A DNA stretch of 64,000 nt from Marinomonas sp. UCMA 3892 (GCF_012726345.1 NZ_PTXN01000001.1:62001-126000), one strand, 5' to 3'; shown: positions 45,009-53,896, counted from the first letter of the stretch. The notes: generated by a model from the sequence alone, not told the origin. A program made the numbers and translations.

Positions 45009-45617
45009 TTAGCGTCGCAGTGAGGGAATCACTTCACCTGATTTGGCGTCCATTAATATTTTTGTCGAACCAGATGGCCCTAGCAATTCGACTTCATAGA
45101 ATGTTAATCCACGTTTGTGTTCTAGCTCGATGGATTCAATATAAGAACCTTCTTGTGGATTAGAAAGCGCTATTGCATTTTTAATGGAAACGCCTTGTTG
45201 TAGTGCTTCCAGTGCGGCTTGATCATTGTCATCTAATTTATTAAAGCCCATGAAACGTAGGGATTTAGAGTGTCTATCTATTTCCTCACCGCTGTACAGT
45301 GCATATTTTGCTTTGTATCTTACTCCTTCTTTTAGGTCGATCCCTTTGATTTCATACACCAGAATGTTGTCTTCGTCATCCAGTTCGATTTCCATCACAG
45401 TAGAAGGGAAATCAGCTTGGAACTTTTCTAGGAGGCTATCCAAAGAAACTTTGCTAGATTTTAGTGCCTGTAGCATAAGTTGATCTTCTTGATAGTCATC
45501 GCTGTCTTTTGCGTGCACCGTGCTGCTCATCAAGATAGCGCTTGTGCATAAGGCAACAAATGTACTTATCGAAAAAAAGGTAGTGAAAATAACGCTAAGC
45601 TTTGTTTTAAGAGTCAT
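45009..45617 (-). CDS. PepSY-domain exported protein
   Basis: A 202-residue exported protein. The start ATG 45617 has AGGT about 9 nt upstream; the N-terminus is a signal peptide ending near STVHA-KD. Two PepSY-type repeats follow (about 45-115 and 125-200). PepSY proteins beside two-component systems are thought to modulate the sensor or peptidases in the periplasm. It lies 122 nt before the response regulator gene on the same strand. Confidence 0.82.
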   Translation of the reverse strand: MTLKTKLSVIFTTFFSISTFVALCTSAILMSSTVHAKDSDDYQEDQLMLQALKSSKVSLDSLLEKFQADFPSTVMEIELDDEDNILVYEIKGIDLKEGVRYKAKYALYSGEEIDRHSKSLRFMGFNKLDDNDQAALEALQQGVSIKNAIALSNPQEGSYIESIELEHKRGLTFYEVELLGPSGSTKILMDAKSGEVIPSLRR

Positions 45618-45783
45618 GATTATTAACCTATATAGTGTGGTTGCTTGAATGAGTATGACGACACTATAGCTAGGTGTTATTAACGACAAGATGGCCGCAA
45701 CATTAAACTTTGTTCATCTTGAGTGAAGGCTTTTTATCTAGCGATATACGGTTACCTGCAAAACAGTGTAGAATTTCTAATTA

Positions 45784-45795
45784 TTATCGCTATAA
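45784..45795. promoter_or_regulatory. OhrR operator candidate before ohrR
   Basis: TTATCGCTATAA, an imperfect 12-bp palindrome 29 nt before the ohrR start, resembling the two palindromes between ohrR and ohr. It would serve autoregulation. Confidence 0.6.
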
Positions 45796-45823
45796 CTATT
45801 CGCGCAACTATCAATGAGAACTT

Positions 45824-46276
45824 ATGACTTCTGACAATTCTATATTCCCCGACAACCCATTATTACTCGACAATCAGTTGTGTTTTGCCTTGTATTCGAC
45901 TTCTCTTGCAATGACGCAGTTCTACAAAGAACCACTTTCTGCCATCGGTCTGACATATCCGCAATATACGGTAATGTTGATTTTGTGGGAACAAGACGGA
46001 GTAAGTTTGAAGTACATCAGCGATGCGCTTGGGCAAAAATCTGGCGCGCTAACGCCGGTTATCAAACGTATGGAAGTTGATGGTTTAGTGCAGCGTTTAC
46101 GTGGTGTGGATGATGATCGAAGTTTAAGTATTGCCTTGACTGAAAAAGGTAAAAAGTTGCGCGAACAAGGTTTAGAAGTGAATCGCTGTGTTGCTGAGGC
46201 CTGCGGAATCGATATGGATGAAGTTGTGGCTTTACGTGAGCAGCTAGTAGCCCTTAGAAAAAAACTTGTAAAATAG
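45824..46276 (+). CDS. ohrR: Organic hydroperoxide regulator OhrR
   Basis: A 150-residue MarR-family repressor with the OhrR sensing cysteine, Cys20, in DNQLCFALYS. The winged helix lies near 55-115 (SLKYISDALGQKSGALTPVIKRME and VDDDRSLSIALTEKG). It senses organic peroxides through Cys20 and then releases ohr. It is followed by ohr at 137 nt with two palindromes in between. Confidence 0.94.
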   Translation: MTSDNSIFPDNPLLLDNQLCFALYSTSLAMTQFYKEPLSAIGLTYPQYTVMLILWEQDGVSLKYISDALGQKSGALTPVIKRMEVDGLVQRLRGVDDDRSLSIALTEKGKKLREQGLEVNRCVAEACGIDMDEVVALREQLVALRKKLVK

Positions 46277-46292
46277 TGCTTGCGCAATAATA

Positions 46293-46306
46293 GTTATTGC
46301 AATAAC
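46293..46306. promoter_or_regulatory. OhrR operator candidate 1 before ohr
   Basis: GTTATTGCAATAAC, a perfect 14-bp palindrome between ohrR and ohr. Confidence 0.7.
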
Positions 46307-46351
46307 ATAAATCCATCAGCTCAGGTAACTGAGCTTTTATTTAATTATATA

Positions 46352-46365
46352 GTTATCGCGATAAT
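46352..46365. promoter_or_regulatory. OhrR operator candidate 2 before ohr
   Basis: GTTATCGCGATAAT, a near-perfect 14-bp palindrome, centred 59 bp after the first one and about 55 bp before ohr. Confidence 0.7.
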
Positions 46366-46413
46366 TATTATTTGGATAACATAATGCAACGATGACATTT
46401 TAGGAGCAATATT

Positions 46414-46836
46414 ATGCAAGCAATTTATAGCGCAACAGCAACATCCACTGGTGGCCGTGATGGTCGCTCTGTTTCATCTGATAACAAATTGGATCTTGCT
46501 CTAAGCACGCCAAAAGAATTGGGCGGCGCTGGCGGTGAAGGTACTAACCCAGAGCAGCTTTTCGCAGCAGGTTATTCTGCTTGTTTCATTGGTGCATTGA
46601 AGTTGGCTGCATCTCAACAGAAAGTAAAAGTGCCTAATGACGTTAACGTCACAGCAACTATTGGCATCGGCGCAAACACCAAAGGTGAAGGTTTTACCAT
46701 CAGCGCAGATTTAGAAGTGAATGTTCCAGGCGTAGAAAAAGACGTTGTTGAGAAATTAGTAGAAGCTGCTCACAAGGTTTGCCCATATTCAAACGCAACA
46801 CGTGGCAACATTGATGTGAACTTCACTATCAAGTAA
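46414..46836 (+). CDS. ohr: Organic hydroperoxide reductase Ohr
   Basis: A 140-residue Ohr. Both catalytic cysteines are present, Cys57 (YSACF) and Cys123 ([12 protein letters not shown]), with Arg15 (GRDGRS) and Glu47 (NPEQLF) of the active site. It reduces organic and lipid hydroperoxides with lipoamide-linked thiols. Divergence is absent: ohrR is upstream on the same strand, and operator palindromes lie between. A terminator follows. Confidence 0.95.
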   Translation: MQAIYSATATSTGGRDGRSVSSDNKLDLALSTPKELGGAGGEGTNPEQLFAAGYSACFIGALKLAASQQKVKVPNDVNVTATIGIGANTKGEGFTISADLEVNVPGVEKDVVEKLVEAAHKVCPYSNATRGNIDVNFTIK

Positions 46837-46865
46837 TGGTTTTCCATTAAATCGTTAGTCTCAAG

Positions 46866-46903
46866 AATCCCTTTTGCATGAATTTGCAGAAGGGATTTTT
46901 TTG
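46866..46903 (+). terminator. Terminator after ohr
   Basis: AATCCCTT with TTGCA pairs with TGCA and AAGGGATT, followed by a run of T. Confidence 0.85.
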
Positions 46904-46984
46904 TTGCGTTTTAATCATAGTCTTAACCGACTACACTGGTGATTGATACACTACATTTTCTGATTTAAATAGAGGTGAAAAAGC

Positions 46985-47293
46985 ATGACACATCGAAAGC
47001 TCGAACAGCATGAGATAGAGCAAGCCCTTAACCAGTTAAACACAGAAGCGTCACAAGACTGGGCGATAGAAGGCGAAAAGCTCAGTAAAACCTTTAAATT
47101 CAAAGACTTTCAGCATGCTTTTGGTTTTATGAGCATGTGTGCTCTCTACGCTGAAAAGCAAGACCATCATCCAGAATGGTTTAATGTTTACAACAAAGTC
47201 AGCATTCAACTGACGTCCCACGATGTATCTGGCATTTCGGATAAAGACTTTGATCTTGCGAAGAAGATGGAAGCCTTTGCATTGTCTGCGTAA
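46985..47293 (+). CDS. phhB: Pterin-4a-carbinolamine dehydratase
   Basis: A 102-residue PCD protein. The catalytic region [32 protein letters not shown] contains the HHP-x-W core, and [18 protein letters not shown] ends it. It dehydrates 4a-hydroxytetrahydropterin for recycling of the phenylalanine hydroxylase cofactor. No phhA lies next to it. AGAGGT precedes the ATG. Confidence 0.9.
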   Translation: MTHRKLEQHEIEQALNQLNTEASQDWAIEGEKLSKTFKFKDFQHAFGFMSMCALYAEKQDHHPEWFNVYNKVSIQLTSHDVSGISDKDFDLAKKMEAFALSA

Positions 47294-47338
47294 CAGATAA
47301 TTCGCGACAACACGCAGGCTTCTGGTTTCGAATATGCG

Positions 47339-47971
47339 CTAATTAGTTAGAATAGCCGCCAGTAGTTGACTGGAAGTCGGCACTAATCCCACTTTAATCT
47401 CGAAAGGTTTGAACACCTTATTAATGATTTCTGCGGTGTAGTTGCCTTTGTCGTTTTCGATTTCGGATAAGGTTTTACGAGAGACGCCACACAGCTTGGT
47501 ATAAGCGTCTTGTCTAATGCCCAGAACGCCAACGCGTAATTCTCGCAGTGCGGCGCCTTGTGTCATTTCATCCAACAATAAACTTTTGATGATCTGATTA
47601 ATCGCGATTAGCTGCTCTTCTTTTGTCATCGGCTCTAAGCTTTTTGACGCACGCTGACGAGTGCTACTTGGTGATTCTGGCGCGTCAGCCTCAATAATAA
47701 TAGGGCTTTCAGCAAGGTTTTTAATAGAGTCATCAATAGTACTTTCTATCGCTTTTTTGGTTTTGCTTTTCCTCGGCGTTTGGGGATCTGTGGTAGACAA
47801 TTTCACAACTTCAGTAGATACGATCACTTCAGGCTGAGAATCTTTTTTTTCTTTAGAATGTTTCTTGGTTTCTAGTTTGTCCTGCTTCTTCTTTTTTTGC
47901 TCATTTTTCTTTGATTTGGCTTTATGCTTCTTCAATGGTTGAGCGCTGTCTAACTGTCCTTTCATCTTCAT
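47339..47971 (-). CDS. Lysine-rich HTH protein
   Basis: A 210-residue protein. The first half (about 1-60) is a highly basic, low-complexity stretch (runs of Lys with Glu and Asp); the middle is disordered; the C-terminal third (about 130-205) is a small HTH domain, with AYTKLCGVSRKTLSEIENDKGNYTAEIINKVFKPF of the XRE type. I use ATG 47971 with GGAG 8 nt upstream; longer readings to 48127 have no site and would run through the operator at 48118. The targets are unknown. It may bind DNA non-specifically through its basic tail. Confidence 0.72.
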   Translation of the reverse strand: MKMKGQLDSAQPLKKHKAKSKKNEQKKKKQDKLETKKHSKEKKDSQPEVIVSTEVVKLSTTDPQTPRKSKTKKAIESTIDDSIKNLAESPIIIEADAPESPSSTRQRASKSLEPMTKEEQLIAINQIIKSLLLDEMTQGAALRELRVGVLGIRQDAYTKLCGVSRKTLSEIENDKGNYTAEIINKVFKPFEIKVGLVPTSSQLLAAILTN

Positions 47972-48117
47972 TTTGTCGTCTCCGTAGGCCTTATAAAAAA
48001 GCGAGGTTGAATACCGCGAATGAAATGAGAGTACAGAGCTAATATGACAGATAAGTAACAATAACGCCGAAAACGATTTTATTTTCTGAGTGTGACTATT
48101 TGATTGTCTTGATATAA

Positions 48118-48141
48118 CGTCCTCCATCCTGTTCTAGGACG
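48118..48141. promoter_or_regulatory. 24-bp dyad, copy 1
   Basis: CGTCCTCCA-N6-TCTAGGACG. The outer halves form the dyad CGTCCT / AGGACG. It recurs twice at 50373-50418. It lies 64 nt before the hydrolase start, and 147 nt before the start of the divergent HTH gene. Confidence 0.7.
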
Positions 48142-48204
48142 CTTTACTCGCATTTTCTTTGCATAGTGATTTCTTTTTAAAGCATTTTGAAGAGGAATTA
48201 CATC

Positions 48205-49221
48205 ATGAGAGGATTTGCGAGTTTCATTCTATTGGTGGCCTGCTGGGCGTCGAATGTGCTTGCTCAGTCAGTGGGCTTTGATCAAGTGCTCCTGTATGCA
48301 GATAGTGACAGGCCTTTGAAGGCAAGCGTGTGGTATCCGTCTCAAACTCAGATTCCACAAGAGCGCATCGCTGAGAATGCGGTTTTTGTCGGTACGGATG
48401 TGGTGCGTTTGGGGACGCCTTCACAAGGGGAGTTCCCTGTGGTGATTCTTTCCCATGGTTACGGTGGCAATTGGCGTAATGAAAATTGGCTGGTAACGCG
48501 ACTCGTGCAAGATGGCTATATTGTGGCCGCATTGGATCACCCAGGAACTACCACGTTTGATCACAATCCTCTGGCAGCATCACAATGGTGGCGACGTGCG
48601 ACGGATGTGTCTCGCTTGCTAGATTGGCTGCTCGAACAATCCTATTTAGTGAAACATATTGACGACGCTAATATCACGGCGATAGGGCATTCATTAGGCG
48701 GGTGGACGGTGATGTTGCTAGCTGGTGCTGAATTTGATCGCAACCAGTTAAAGCAAGAATGTGAGATTTATAACAATCCACGCACCTGTGGTTTGATGAC
48801 GGAATTGGGTATGGATCAGCCGCAAATAGGTGAGCCAGCCAATGGTCTAAAAGACGCTCGTATTAAGCGGGTGGTGACGTTGGATCTGGGCTTGGCAAGA
48901 AGTTTCTCTCGCCAGAGTTTACAAGCGCTTACCACACCGACCTTAATTCTTGCAGCGGGTGTCGATATTGGTGACTTGCCGCAAGAAAAAGAATCTGGCT
49001 TTCTCGCCCAGTTTATTCCGAAGCAAAATCGAGACTACATTGTCTATCCTGATGCCGCGCACTTTAGTTTTATGCAGCTGTGTAAACCCAATGCTATTGC
49101 TATGCTAGAAGAGGAAGTGCCGGGCGATGGCATTATTTGTCGAGATGGTGATTGGCGCTCTAGAGAAAAGCTTCATCAAGCCATGTATCTGGATATTATT
49201 CACTTTCTCCAAGCCTCTTAA
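48205..49221 (+). CDS. Secreted alpha/beta hydrolase
   Basis: A 338-residue exported hydrolase. The signal peptide is cut near VLA-QS. The nucleophile elbow GHSLGG lies near 160 and an oxyanion-type SHGYGGN near 87; the catalytic Asp and His are likely in the ILAAGVDIGD and DAAHFSFM segments. It resembles the platelet-activating-factor acetylhydrolase/dienelactone hydrolase group. ATG 48205 has AGAGG 8 nt upstream. Four bases of its 3' end overlap the convergent AraC gene. It has the shared 24-bp dyad in its promoter region. Confidence 0.85.
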   Translation: MRGFASFILLVACWASNVLAQSVGFDQVLLYADSDRPLKASVWYPSQTQIPQERIAENAVFVGTDVVRLGTPSQGEFPVVILSHGYGGNWRNENWLVTRLVQDGYIVAALDHPGTTTFDHNPLAASQWWRRATDVSRLLDWLLEQSYLVKHIDDANITAIGHSLGGWTVMLLAGAEFDRNQLKQECEIYNNPRTCGLMTELGMDQPQIGEPANGLKDARIKRVVTLDLGLARSFSRQSLQALTTPTLILAAGVDIGDLPQEKESGFLAQFIPKQNRDYIVYPDAAHFSFMQLCKPNAIAMLEEEVPGDGIICRDGDWRSREKLHQAMYLDIIHFLQAS

Positions 49222-50267
49222 CTCTTCATATTGGCGCGACGAAAGGCACTTGGCGTTTGTTGCATTACCCTTGAAAACTCTCGATGGAAGTTAGATTTCG
49301 TCTGAAAGCCAGAGTCCAAATAAATTTGGGTGATGGCTTTGTCGGTTGTGAGTAAAAGCGTTTTTGCTCGCTCAATGCGATATTCATTCACCACTTGTGA
49401 GATGTTTCGACCATAAGTTTGATTGATGGCGGCAGATATCTGTCGTGCTGGAATGCAGGCTTTGCGCGCAAGCCTATCAAGTGTGAGATCAGGGTCGAGA
49501 AACGCTTCTTTGGTGCTAAGAAGCACTTCTATTTTGTGCACTATGTCTTTCACTTCATCGTCTGTTAATGGGGGATGAGGCTTGTCTTTTGATTCTTCTA
49601 CAGGCGTTGTTTTTTCATTTTGATCGGATGATTCATTAACGCTGGGTGCAATGCTTAGGCTCATCATAATGACGGCAATTGACAGTACTGGCAGTAATAC
49701 CGCGTGACCAATAGCGAGGATAATCAGCGCATGCTCGCCAGCAAAAAAAGTAAAATCGACCGCCAAAGCGCCATCAATCATGGCGGACATTAATAGCATG
49801 GCACCCGCAATACGTTCGGCTTTTAGAGCATTATCGATATCGGATAAGCGTACTTGTTCAGGAAGATCCGACGCTTTAAAAGAGGCTCGAATCAGTGCAA
49901 CGCCATAACCTATATAAAGCAGTGTTAAAACAGGGTCCAAAGGCGGTCGCCAGAATGGATAAGTAAAAGACGCCAAGGTGACAAAAACAGGCGGTAAGAA
50001 ATGCCAGATTTTTAGTTTATAGCGTTGGTGAGCACTCGAAAAACAGTACCAAGCAGTGACGGGAATACAAGACGCCAAGATAGGTTGCAGCAACCGAAAT
50101 AGTGGGTAATCAAAGGTCCAGCGTAGACCAACCACTGTCGTCGTTAGCGCACACAAAGCAATAAAGACAAAGGCTGATTGCGTAGTTTCTTCTCGGCGAA
50201 TGAACAACAAAATTGCCAAGATAGAAAGTAATAGGGCAACCACAAAAGGTAATGGAATAGCGATCAT
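49218..50267 (-). CDS. Membrane-embedded AraC-family regulator
   Basis: A 349-residue regulator. The N-terminal half has about seven hydrophobic segments (between 5 and 210). A charged linker (about 212-235) leads to a C-terminal AraC-type double HTH (about 240-345, LTLDRLARKACIPARQISAAINQTYG and ITQIYLDSGFQTKSNFHREFSRV). Such proteins sense a membrane or extracellular cue and act at the membrane. It is divergent from the DUF805 gene and convergent with the hydrolase gene. The 24-bp dyads in both adjoining promoters are its best candidate sites. Confidence 0.85.
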   Translation of the reverse strand: MIAIPLPFVVALLLSILAILLFIRREETTQSAFVFIALCALTTTVVGLRWTFDYPLFRLLQPILASCIPVTAWYCFSSAHQRYKLKIWHFLPPVFVTLASFTYPFWRPPLDPVLTLLYIGYGVALIRASFKASDLPEQVRLSDIDNALKAERIAGAMLLMSAMIDGALAVDFTFFAGEHALIILAIGHAVLLPVLSIAVIMMSLSIAPSVNESSDQNEKTTPVEESKDKPHPPLTDDEVKDIVHKIEVLLSTKEAFLDPDLTLDRLARKACIPARQISAAINQTYGRNISQVVNEYRIERAKTLLLTTDKAITQIYLDSGFQTKSNFHREFSRVMQQTPSAFRRANMKS

Positions 50268-50372
50268 CTTGGCTCCGCCTTATTTATTGTGAAATAGCTC
50301 AGATCTGAACTCCGTTGTATATGTATCACTTTTATCAACATCATGCCCGCCGTTATTTTTTAGAAAGCCATT

Positions 50373-50418
50373 CTGTCCTAAAAAGCCATCAAGGACGTCC
50401 TAGAACCTGATCTAGGAC
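50373..50418. promoter_or_regulatory. 24-bp dyads, copies 2 and 3 in tandem
   Basis: Copy 2, TGTCCTAAA-N6-TCAAGGACG (50373-50396), and copy 3, a perfect dyad CGTCCTAGA-N6-TCTAGGACG (50395-50418), overlap by 2 bp and repeat every 22 bp, two helical turns. They lie in the AraC/DUF805 divergent gap, 106-129 nt from the AraC start and 70 nt from the DUF805 start. Confidence 0.75.
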
Positions 50419-50487
50419 GTAAATCTTTTCTTCGCCACGTACTTTTAAGCCTTCAATGTCCCTAGGGATTAGTCAAAGGAGAAAAGT

Positions 50488-50841
50488 ATGAATTGGTATT
50501 TTGATGCGTGGAAACGTTATGCGCAATTTTCGGGACGAGCACCGCTAGAAGCATTTTGGATGTTCTTTTTGGTGAATTGTTTGATCTCGGTAGTGTTTGT
50601 CGTGTTGGAAAGCTTTTTTCAAGCAATATGGAAGATAGAAGCGCTTTATAGCGTGTTAGTTTTCTTGCCCATGCTTTCTTTAACTGTACGCAGGTTACAT
50701 GACACTAACCGCTCCGCTTGGTGGTTGCTGGTGGTTTTGCTTCCCGCAGTAGGCATGGTGGTTTTGCTGGTGTTATTAGCTTTACCAAGTGAGCCAGACA
50801 GCGATTTTTCTAATTATCCACAAAACAACGCGATGCTATAA
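50488..50841 (+). CDS. DUF805 membrane protein
   Basis: A 117-residue membrane protein with three to four transmembrane segments and the DUF805 signature FSGRAPLEAFWMFFLVN near 14 and VRRLHDTNRSAWWLL near 67. The family (YhaH/YiiL-like) has no known function. AAAGGAG lies 7 nt before the ATG. It begins a two-gene operon with the lipoprotein behind it and carries two copies of the 24-bp dyad upstream. Confidence 0.85.
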   Translation: MNWYFDAWKRYAQFSGRAPLEAFWMFFLVNCLISVVFVVLESFFQAIWKIEALYSVLVFLPMLSLTVRRLHDTNRSAWWLLVVLLPAVGMVVLLVLLALPSEPDSDFSNYPQNNAML

Positions 50842-50854
50842 ACAGGAGCTAAAC

Positions 50855-51430
50855 ATGAAAGATGTTAATAACTTACCCCACTTATCCACCATGTTATGCT
50901 CAATTTTACTACTTTTGTCGGTTTCTGCGTGCAGCAGTGAAGCAAAAAACACGAATGAAAGTAACTTGGCATTTTCAGATAATATAAAAGCTGTGGTCTA
51001 CATCGAATCGCCGAAAGTTGGGACTTTATTGCAGCTGCGAGGTATCGCAGGAAAAGGTGTGCTTATCGCCAAAAAAGACAATCGACAAGAAGGGCAAACA
51101 ACTTGTGTTTCTTCACCGATTCGACTCGCAGCAGGTGACTTCGGTGGTGACAGTATTGGTATTCAATCCGTTGAACCTATTCGACTGCTTATTTACTCCA
51201 ACAAGGTCGCAGAAAAATTGATCGCCGGTGATGAAGTTGTCAGTGAGCATTATGTTATTACCGAACAGAGTGATGCTCAACTTGGTGACATCAAAATTGA
51301 ATCTGGCCTAACACCTAGTTATGGATTTGTACTCAATCCTGGCGAATGGTCTTGGTCGTCGGTATTTGGTTTGGATCATGATGAAGTGGATTGCGAACTC
51401 TTGAATAATTCGCTAAACCGTCCAACTTGA
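50855..51430 (+). CDS. Hypothetical lipoprotein downstream of DUF805
   Basis: A 191-residue protein with a type II signal peptide: a hydrophilic N-terminus of about 15 residues, a hydrophobic core and lipobox VSAC (Cys near 26). The mature part is soluble, acidic and unrecognised. AGGAG lies 7 nt before the ATG 50855, and the gap from the DUF805 stop is 13 nt, so it is in that operon. Its 3' end overlaps the convergent LysR gene by 18 nt. Confidence 0.75.
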   Translation: MKDVNNLPHLSTMLCSILLLLSVSACSSEAKNTNESNLAFSDNIKAVVYIESPKVGTLLQLRGIAGKGVLIAKKDNRQEGQTTCVSSPIRLAAGDFGGDSIGIQSVEPIRLLIYSNKVAEKLIAGDEVVSEHYVITEQSDAQLGDIKIESGLTPSYGFVLNPGEWSWSSVFGLDHDEVDCELLNNSLNRPT

Positions 51431-52264
51431 GACTTTTTTCATTTCGTCTAAAAGTATTTTTTTAGCCTGCTCGAAGCCATCTGGTGAGGTGTTGTTTTTG
51501 TGGTACACAAGGTAAATGGGATAAGTGAATTCTGCTGCGCCTTTTATTCTGTGTAAAAGCCCTTCTTTTAGATACTGGTCGACCACTCGGGTACGGAAGT
51601 AACCATTTCCTCCTTTCGCTAATAAGTATTTTAAAGCCATAGGACCAAGAGAAAACTGCATCGCTGCTTGGCGGTTAAAGGGCACGCAGCGATCAAATTG
51701 CAGAGTAAACTCTTCTCCCCACTCGATGAATAAATCAGGTGTTGTTTGCAAATTGGCTGCGACATGAATGAGCTTCTCTTCCGCTATCTGCTCAACGACT
51801 AAACTTGGTAAATAGCGCGGACTGTGGACAATGATCGCGTCGATTTCTTGCTTTTGTAGAGATTGATACAGCATGTCTGTTGTCGTAACTTGGCTGTTAA
51901 TAAGTAAATGAGGCATGTCGTTATTCATCGCTAGCTGCCAGTCGATTAATATCGGATTCCAGAGACTGATTTCACCACCAATTCTCAAGGTTTGCTGAGC
52001 TTGAAAATCTGAAATGCCGCAAAGCTGTTTTGCCTGCTCCCATGCTTCCAACATATTTTTTGCAGGTTTTACAAAGGCTTCGCCATTTTTGGTTAGCTTA
52101 GCTCCAGCTCTATTACGAATAAATAAACGGCAATTTAACGATGATTCTAGTGCTTGTACTCGGGCAGTAACCGTGGTTTGAGTAATATGTAGGCGTTCTG
52201 CGGCACGGGCAAAAGTGCCAGCGTGAATAATTTCGAGAAAGGTTTTAGCTTGTTCAATATCCAT
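51413..52264 (-). CDS. LysR-family transcriptional regulator
   Basis: A 283-residue LysR protein: HTH (about 3-62, GTFARAAERLHITQTTVTARVQALE) and a substrate-binding domain (about 90-275). It is divergent from the HPP-family gene with a T-N11-A palindrome at 52279-52293 next to its start. Its target is likely the HPP gene. The 3' end overlaps the lipoprotein gene by 18 nt. Confidence 0.9.
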   Translation of the reverse strand: MDIEQAKTFLEIIHAGTFARAAERLHITQTTVTARVQALESSLNCRLFIRNRAGAKLTKNGEAFVKPAKNMLEAWEQAKQLCGISDFQAQQTLRIGGEISLWNPILIDWQLAMNNDMPHLLINSQVTTTDMLYQSLQKQEIDAIIVHSPRYLPSLVVEQIAEEKLIHVAANLQTTPDLFIEWGEEFTLQFDRCVPFNRQAAMQFSLGPMALKYLLAKGGNGYFRTRVVDQYLKEGLLHRIKGAAEFTYPIYLVYHKNNTSPDGFEQAKKILLDEMKKVSSWTV

Positions 52265-52278
52265 GTTTTAATTTTAAA

Positions 52279-52293
52279 TGCAATTATATTGCA
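52279..52293. promoter_or_regulatory. LysR operator candidate
   Basis: TGCAA-TTATA-TTGCA, a perfect 15-bp dyad with T-N11-A geometry, 14 nt upstream of the LysR start. Confidence 0.6.
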
Positions 52294-52426
52294 CTTAAAC
52301 CTCATTTAAATTCGTTATACATGAGGCTATTTTAATCATTAAAATGGCGCCTTTACTAGGTAAACACGACTGTTTGCTTTTATTGTCTGAAATCGCAATT
52401 TATTCTCATAAGGCGTTATTGCTCCC

Positions 52427-53149
52427 ATGTTCCTTTCGTTATGTCGTAACACAGCCCGATTTATTGGTATTGAAACTAATAAAACCTCTCACTTTGAACG
52501 CTTTTTATCAGGAATAACGGCTTGCGTTGCTTTAGTCAGTGTTTTTTATTGTTCGAGTCTGTTTTTGTCTCTTCCTGATTCGTTGTTGGTAGTGTCTTCC
52601 ATTGGAGCCAGCGCGGTCTTATTGTTTGCGGTTCCACATGGGGCTTTATCGCAACCGTGGCCTTTTGTTATCGGACACCTAATATCAGCGCTGATTGGCA
52701 TCTTTTTTTATCAGGAGTTTGGAGCGTCTTTTTTGACTGGAGCGGCCGCCGTTGGCACGTCGATAGTTGTTATGCATTACCTTCGTTGCTTGCACCCACC
52801 AGGGGGATCGACGGCATTATCTTGTGTGATTGGTGGCAGCAGTATACATGCGATGGGGTATGAATTTTTACTGTATCCGTTATTGATTAATTTATTGGCG
52901 ATGTTGGCGCTCGCAGTCATTCTCAATAATTGCTTTTCTTGGCGACGTTATCCTGCTGCTTTAAATACATCATTGCATCAAGAAATCAATGAACAACACT
53001 TGCTTGAAATGGATGATCTTTATCATGTGCTAGAACAGGAGGACATTTTTATCGACGTCAGTGCAGAAGAGCTTATGCATATTTATAACGCAGCAAGAGT
53101 GCACGCAAAAGAGCGACATAAAAGACTTGTATCTACATTGCCGAAGTAG
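52427..53149 (+). CDS. HPP-family membrane protein
   Basis: A 240-residue membrane protein with about four to five transmembrane helices (between 28 and 170) and the family HPP motif in CLHPPGGSTALSCVIGG near 123. The C-terminal 60 residues are soluble. The family has been linked to nitrite transport in chloroplasts and cyanobacteria; the role here is not known. It is probably regulated by the divergent LysR protein. Confidence 0.87.
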   Translation: MFLSLCRNTARFIGIETNKTSHFERFLSGITACVALVSVFYCSSLFLSLPDSLLVVSSIGASAVLLFAVPHGALSQPWPFVIGHLISALIGIFFYQEFGASFLTGAAAVGTSIVVMHYLRCLHPPGGSTALSCVIGGSSIHAMGYEFLLYPLLINLLAMLALAVILNNCFSWRRYPAALNTSLHQEINEQHLLEMDDLYHVLEQEDIFIDVSAEELMHIYNAARVHAKERHKRLVSTLPK

Positions 53150-53190
53150 GATCTTAGTGTGAAGACGCTATTTAATGAAAAAGGAATTAC

Positions 53191-53586
53191 ATGTTTTCGC
53201 ATATTTATTACGGTGTTAGTGACTTTGAGCGAGCTTATGCTTTTTACAGCAAGCTAATGACTTGTTTAATCATCAAAGAGCGCTTTTATGATCGAGATAA
53301 GCCTTGGGCAGGTTGGAACAGTCCTAGTTCAAACGGCCGGCCGTTATTCATTATCGGAAAACCTTTTAATGGTAAAGTCCATGATCAAGGCAATGGACAA
53401 ATGATTGCTTTCAATGCAAAAGACAGAGCCACCGTCACGGCAGCATACAACTTAGCTATTCGAAACGGCGCCACATGTGAAGGTCAGCCCGGATTACGCA
53501 GTGAATACCATGAAAGTTACTTTGGTGCTTATTTTAGAGACTTAGACGGTAACAAGGTTTGTGTCGTGTGTCATGGGGTTGAATGA
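53191..53586 (+). CDS. VOC/glyoxalase-superfamily protein
   Basis: A 131-residue single VOC domain, with the usual opening FSHIYYGVSDFERAYAFYSKL and the closing RDLDGNKVCVVCHG that carries the metal-ligand Glu/Lys region. It is 41 nt after the HPP gene on the same strand and may be co-transcribed. The substrate is unknown. Confidence 0.87.
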   Translation: MFSHIYYGVSDFERAYAFYSKLMTCLIIKERFYDRDKPWAGWNSPSSNGRPLFIIGKPFNGKVHDQGNGQMIAFNAKDRATVTAAYNLAIRNGATCEGQPGLRSEYHESYFGAYFRDLDGNKVCVVCHGVE

Positions 53587-53896
53587 CATAAGGAGATGAC
53601 TTGTAAGTTTAAAAATGTAAATAAAATCAATTGGTTAAGTTTTATTTATTTCTGGGTGAAATAACAAGAATTTAAATCGTTTTCTCTTTAGATCTTATTT
53701 CTCTTCACTGTTTTGCGCCTAAGATCGGTTGCAACTTCTATACATTGTCGCTATATTCCCGAAACTTGAGAGTCCAAGGAATAGCCAAGTTATCTTGTGC
53801 GGTAGGTGCTTTCACTAATGTCATATTTTGGCAGGCGTGTGAGCACTTGGAAATCAACATACCCTGCCTTGGTTATTAATTGCAGAGGTAAGTATT
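53587..53896. other. Intergenic stretch without a recognised gene
   Basis: About 310 bases, A+T-rich near 53610-53700, with no open frame having a ribosome site and no clear hairpin. GCAGAGGTAAG just before 53897 serves the acetyltransferase gene. Confidence 0.4.

Noticed and set aside
50457..50468. TCCCTAGGGA-type palindrome before the DUF805 gene
   Set aside because: It is short, lies at the ribosome-site end of the leader and has no second copy in the window.
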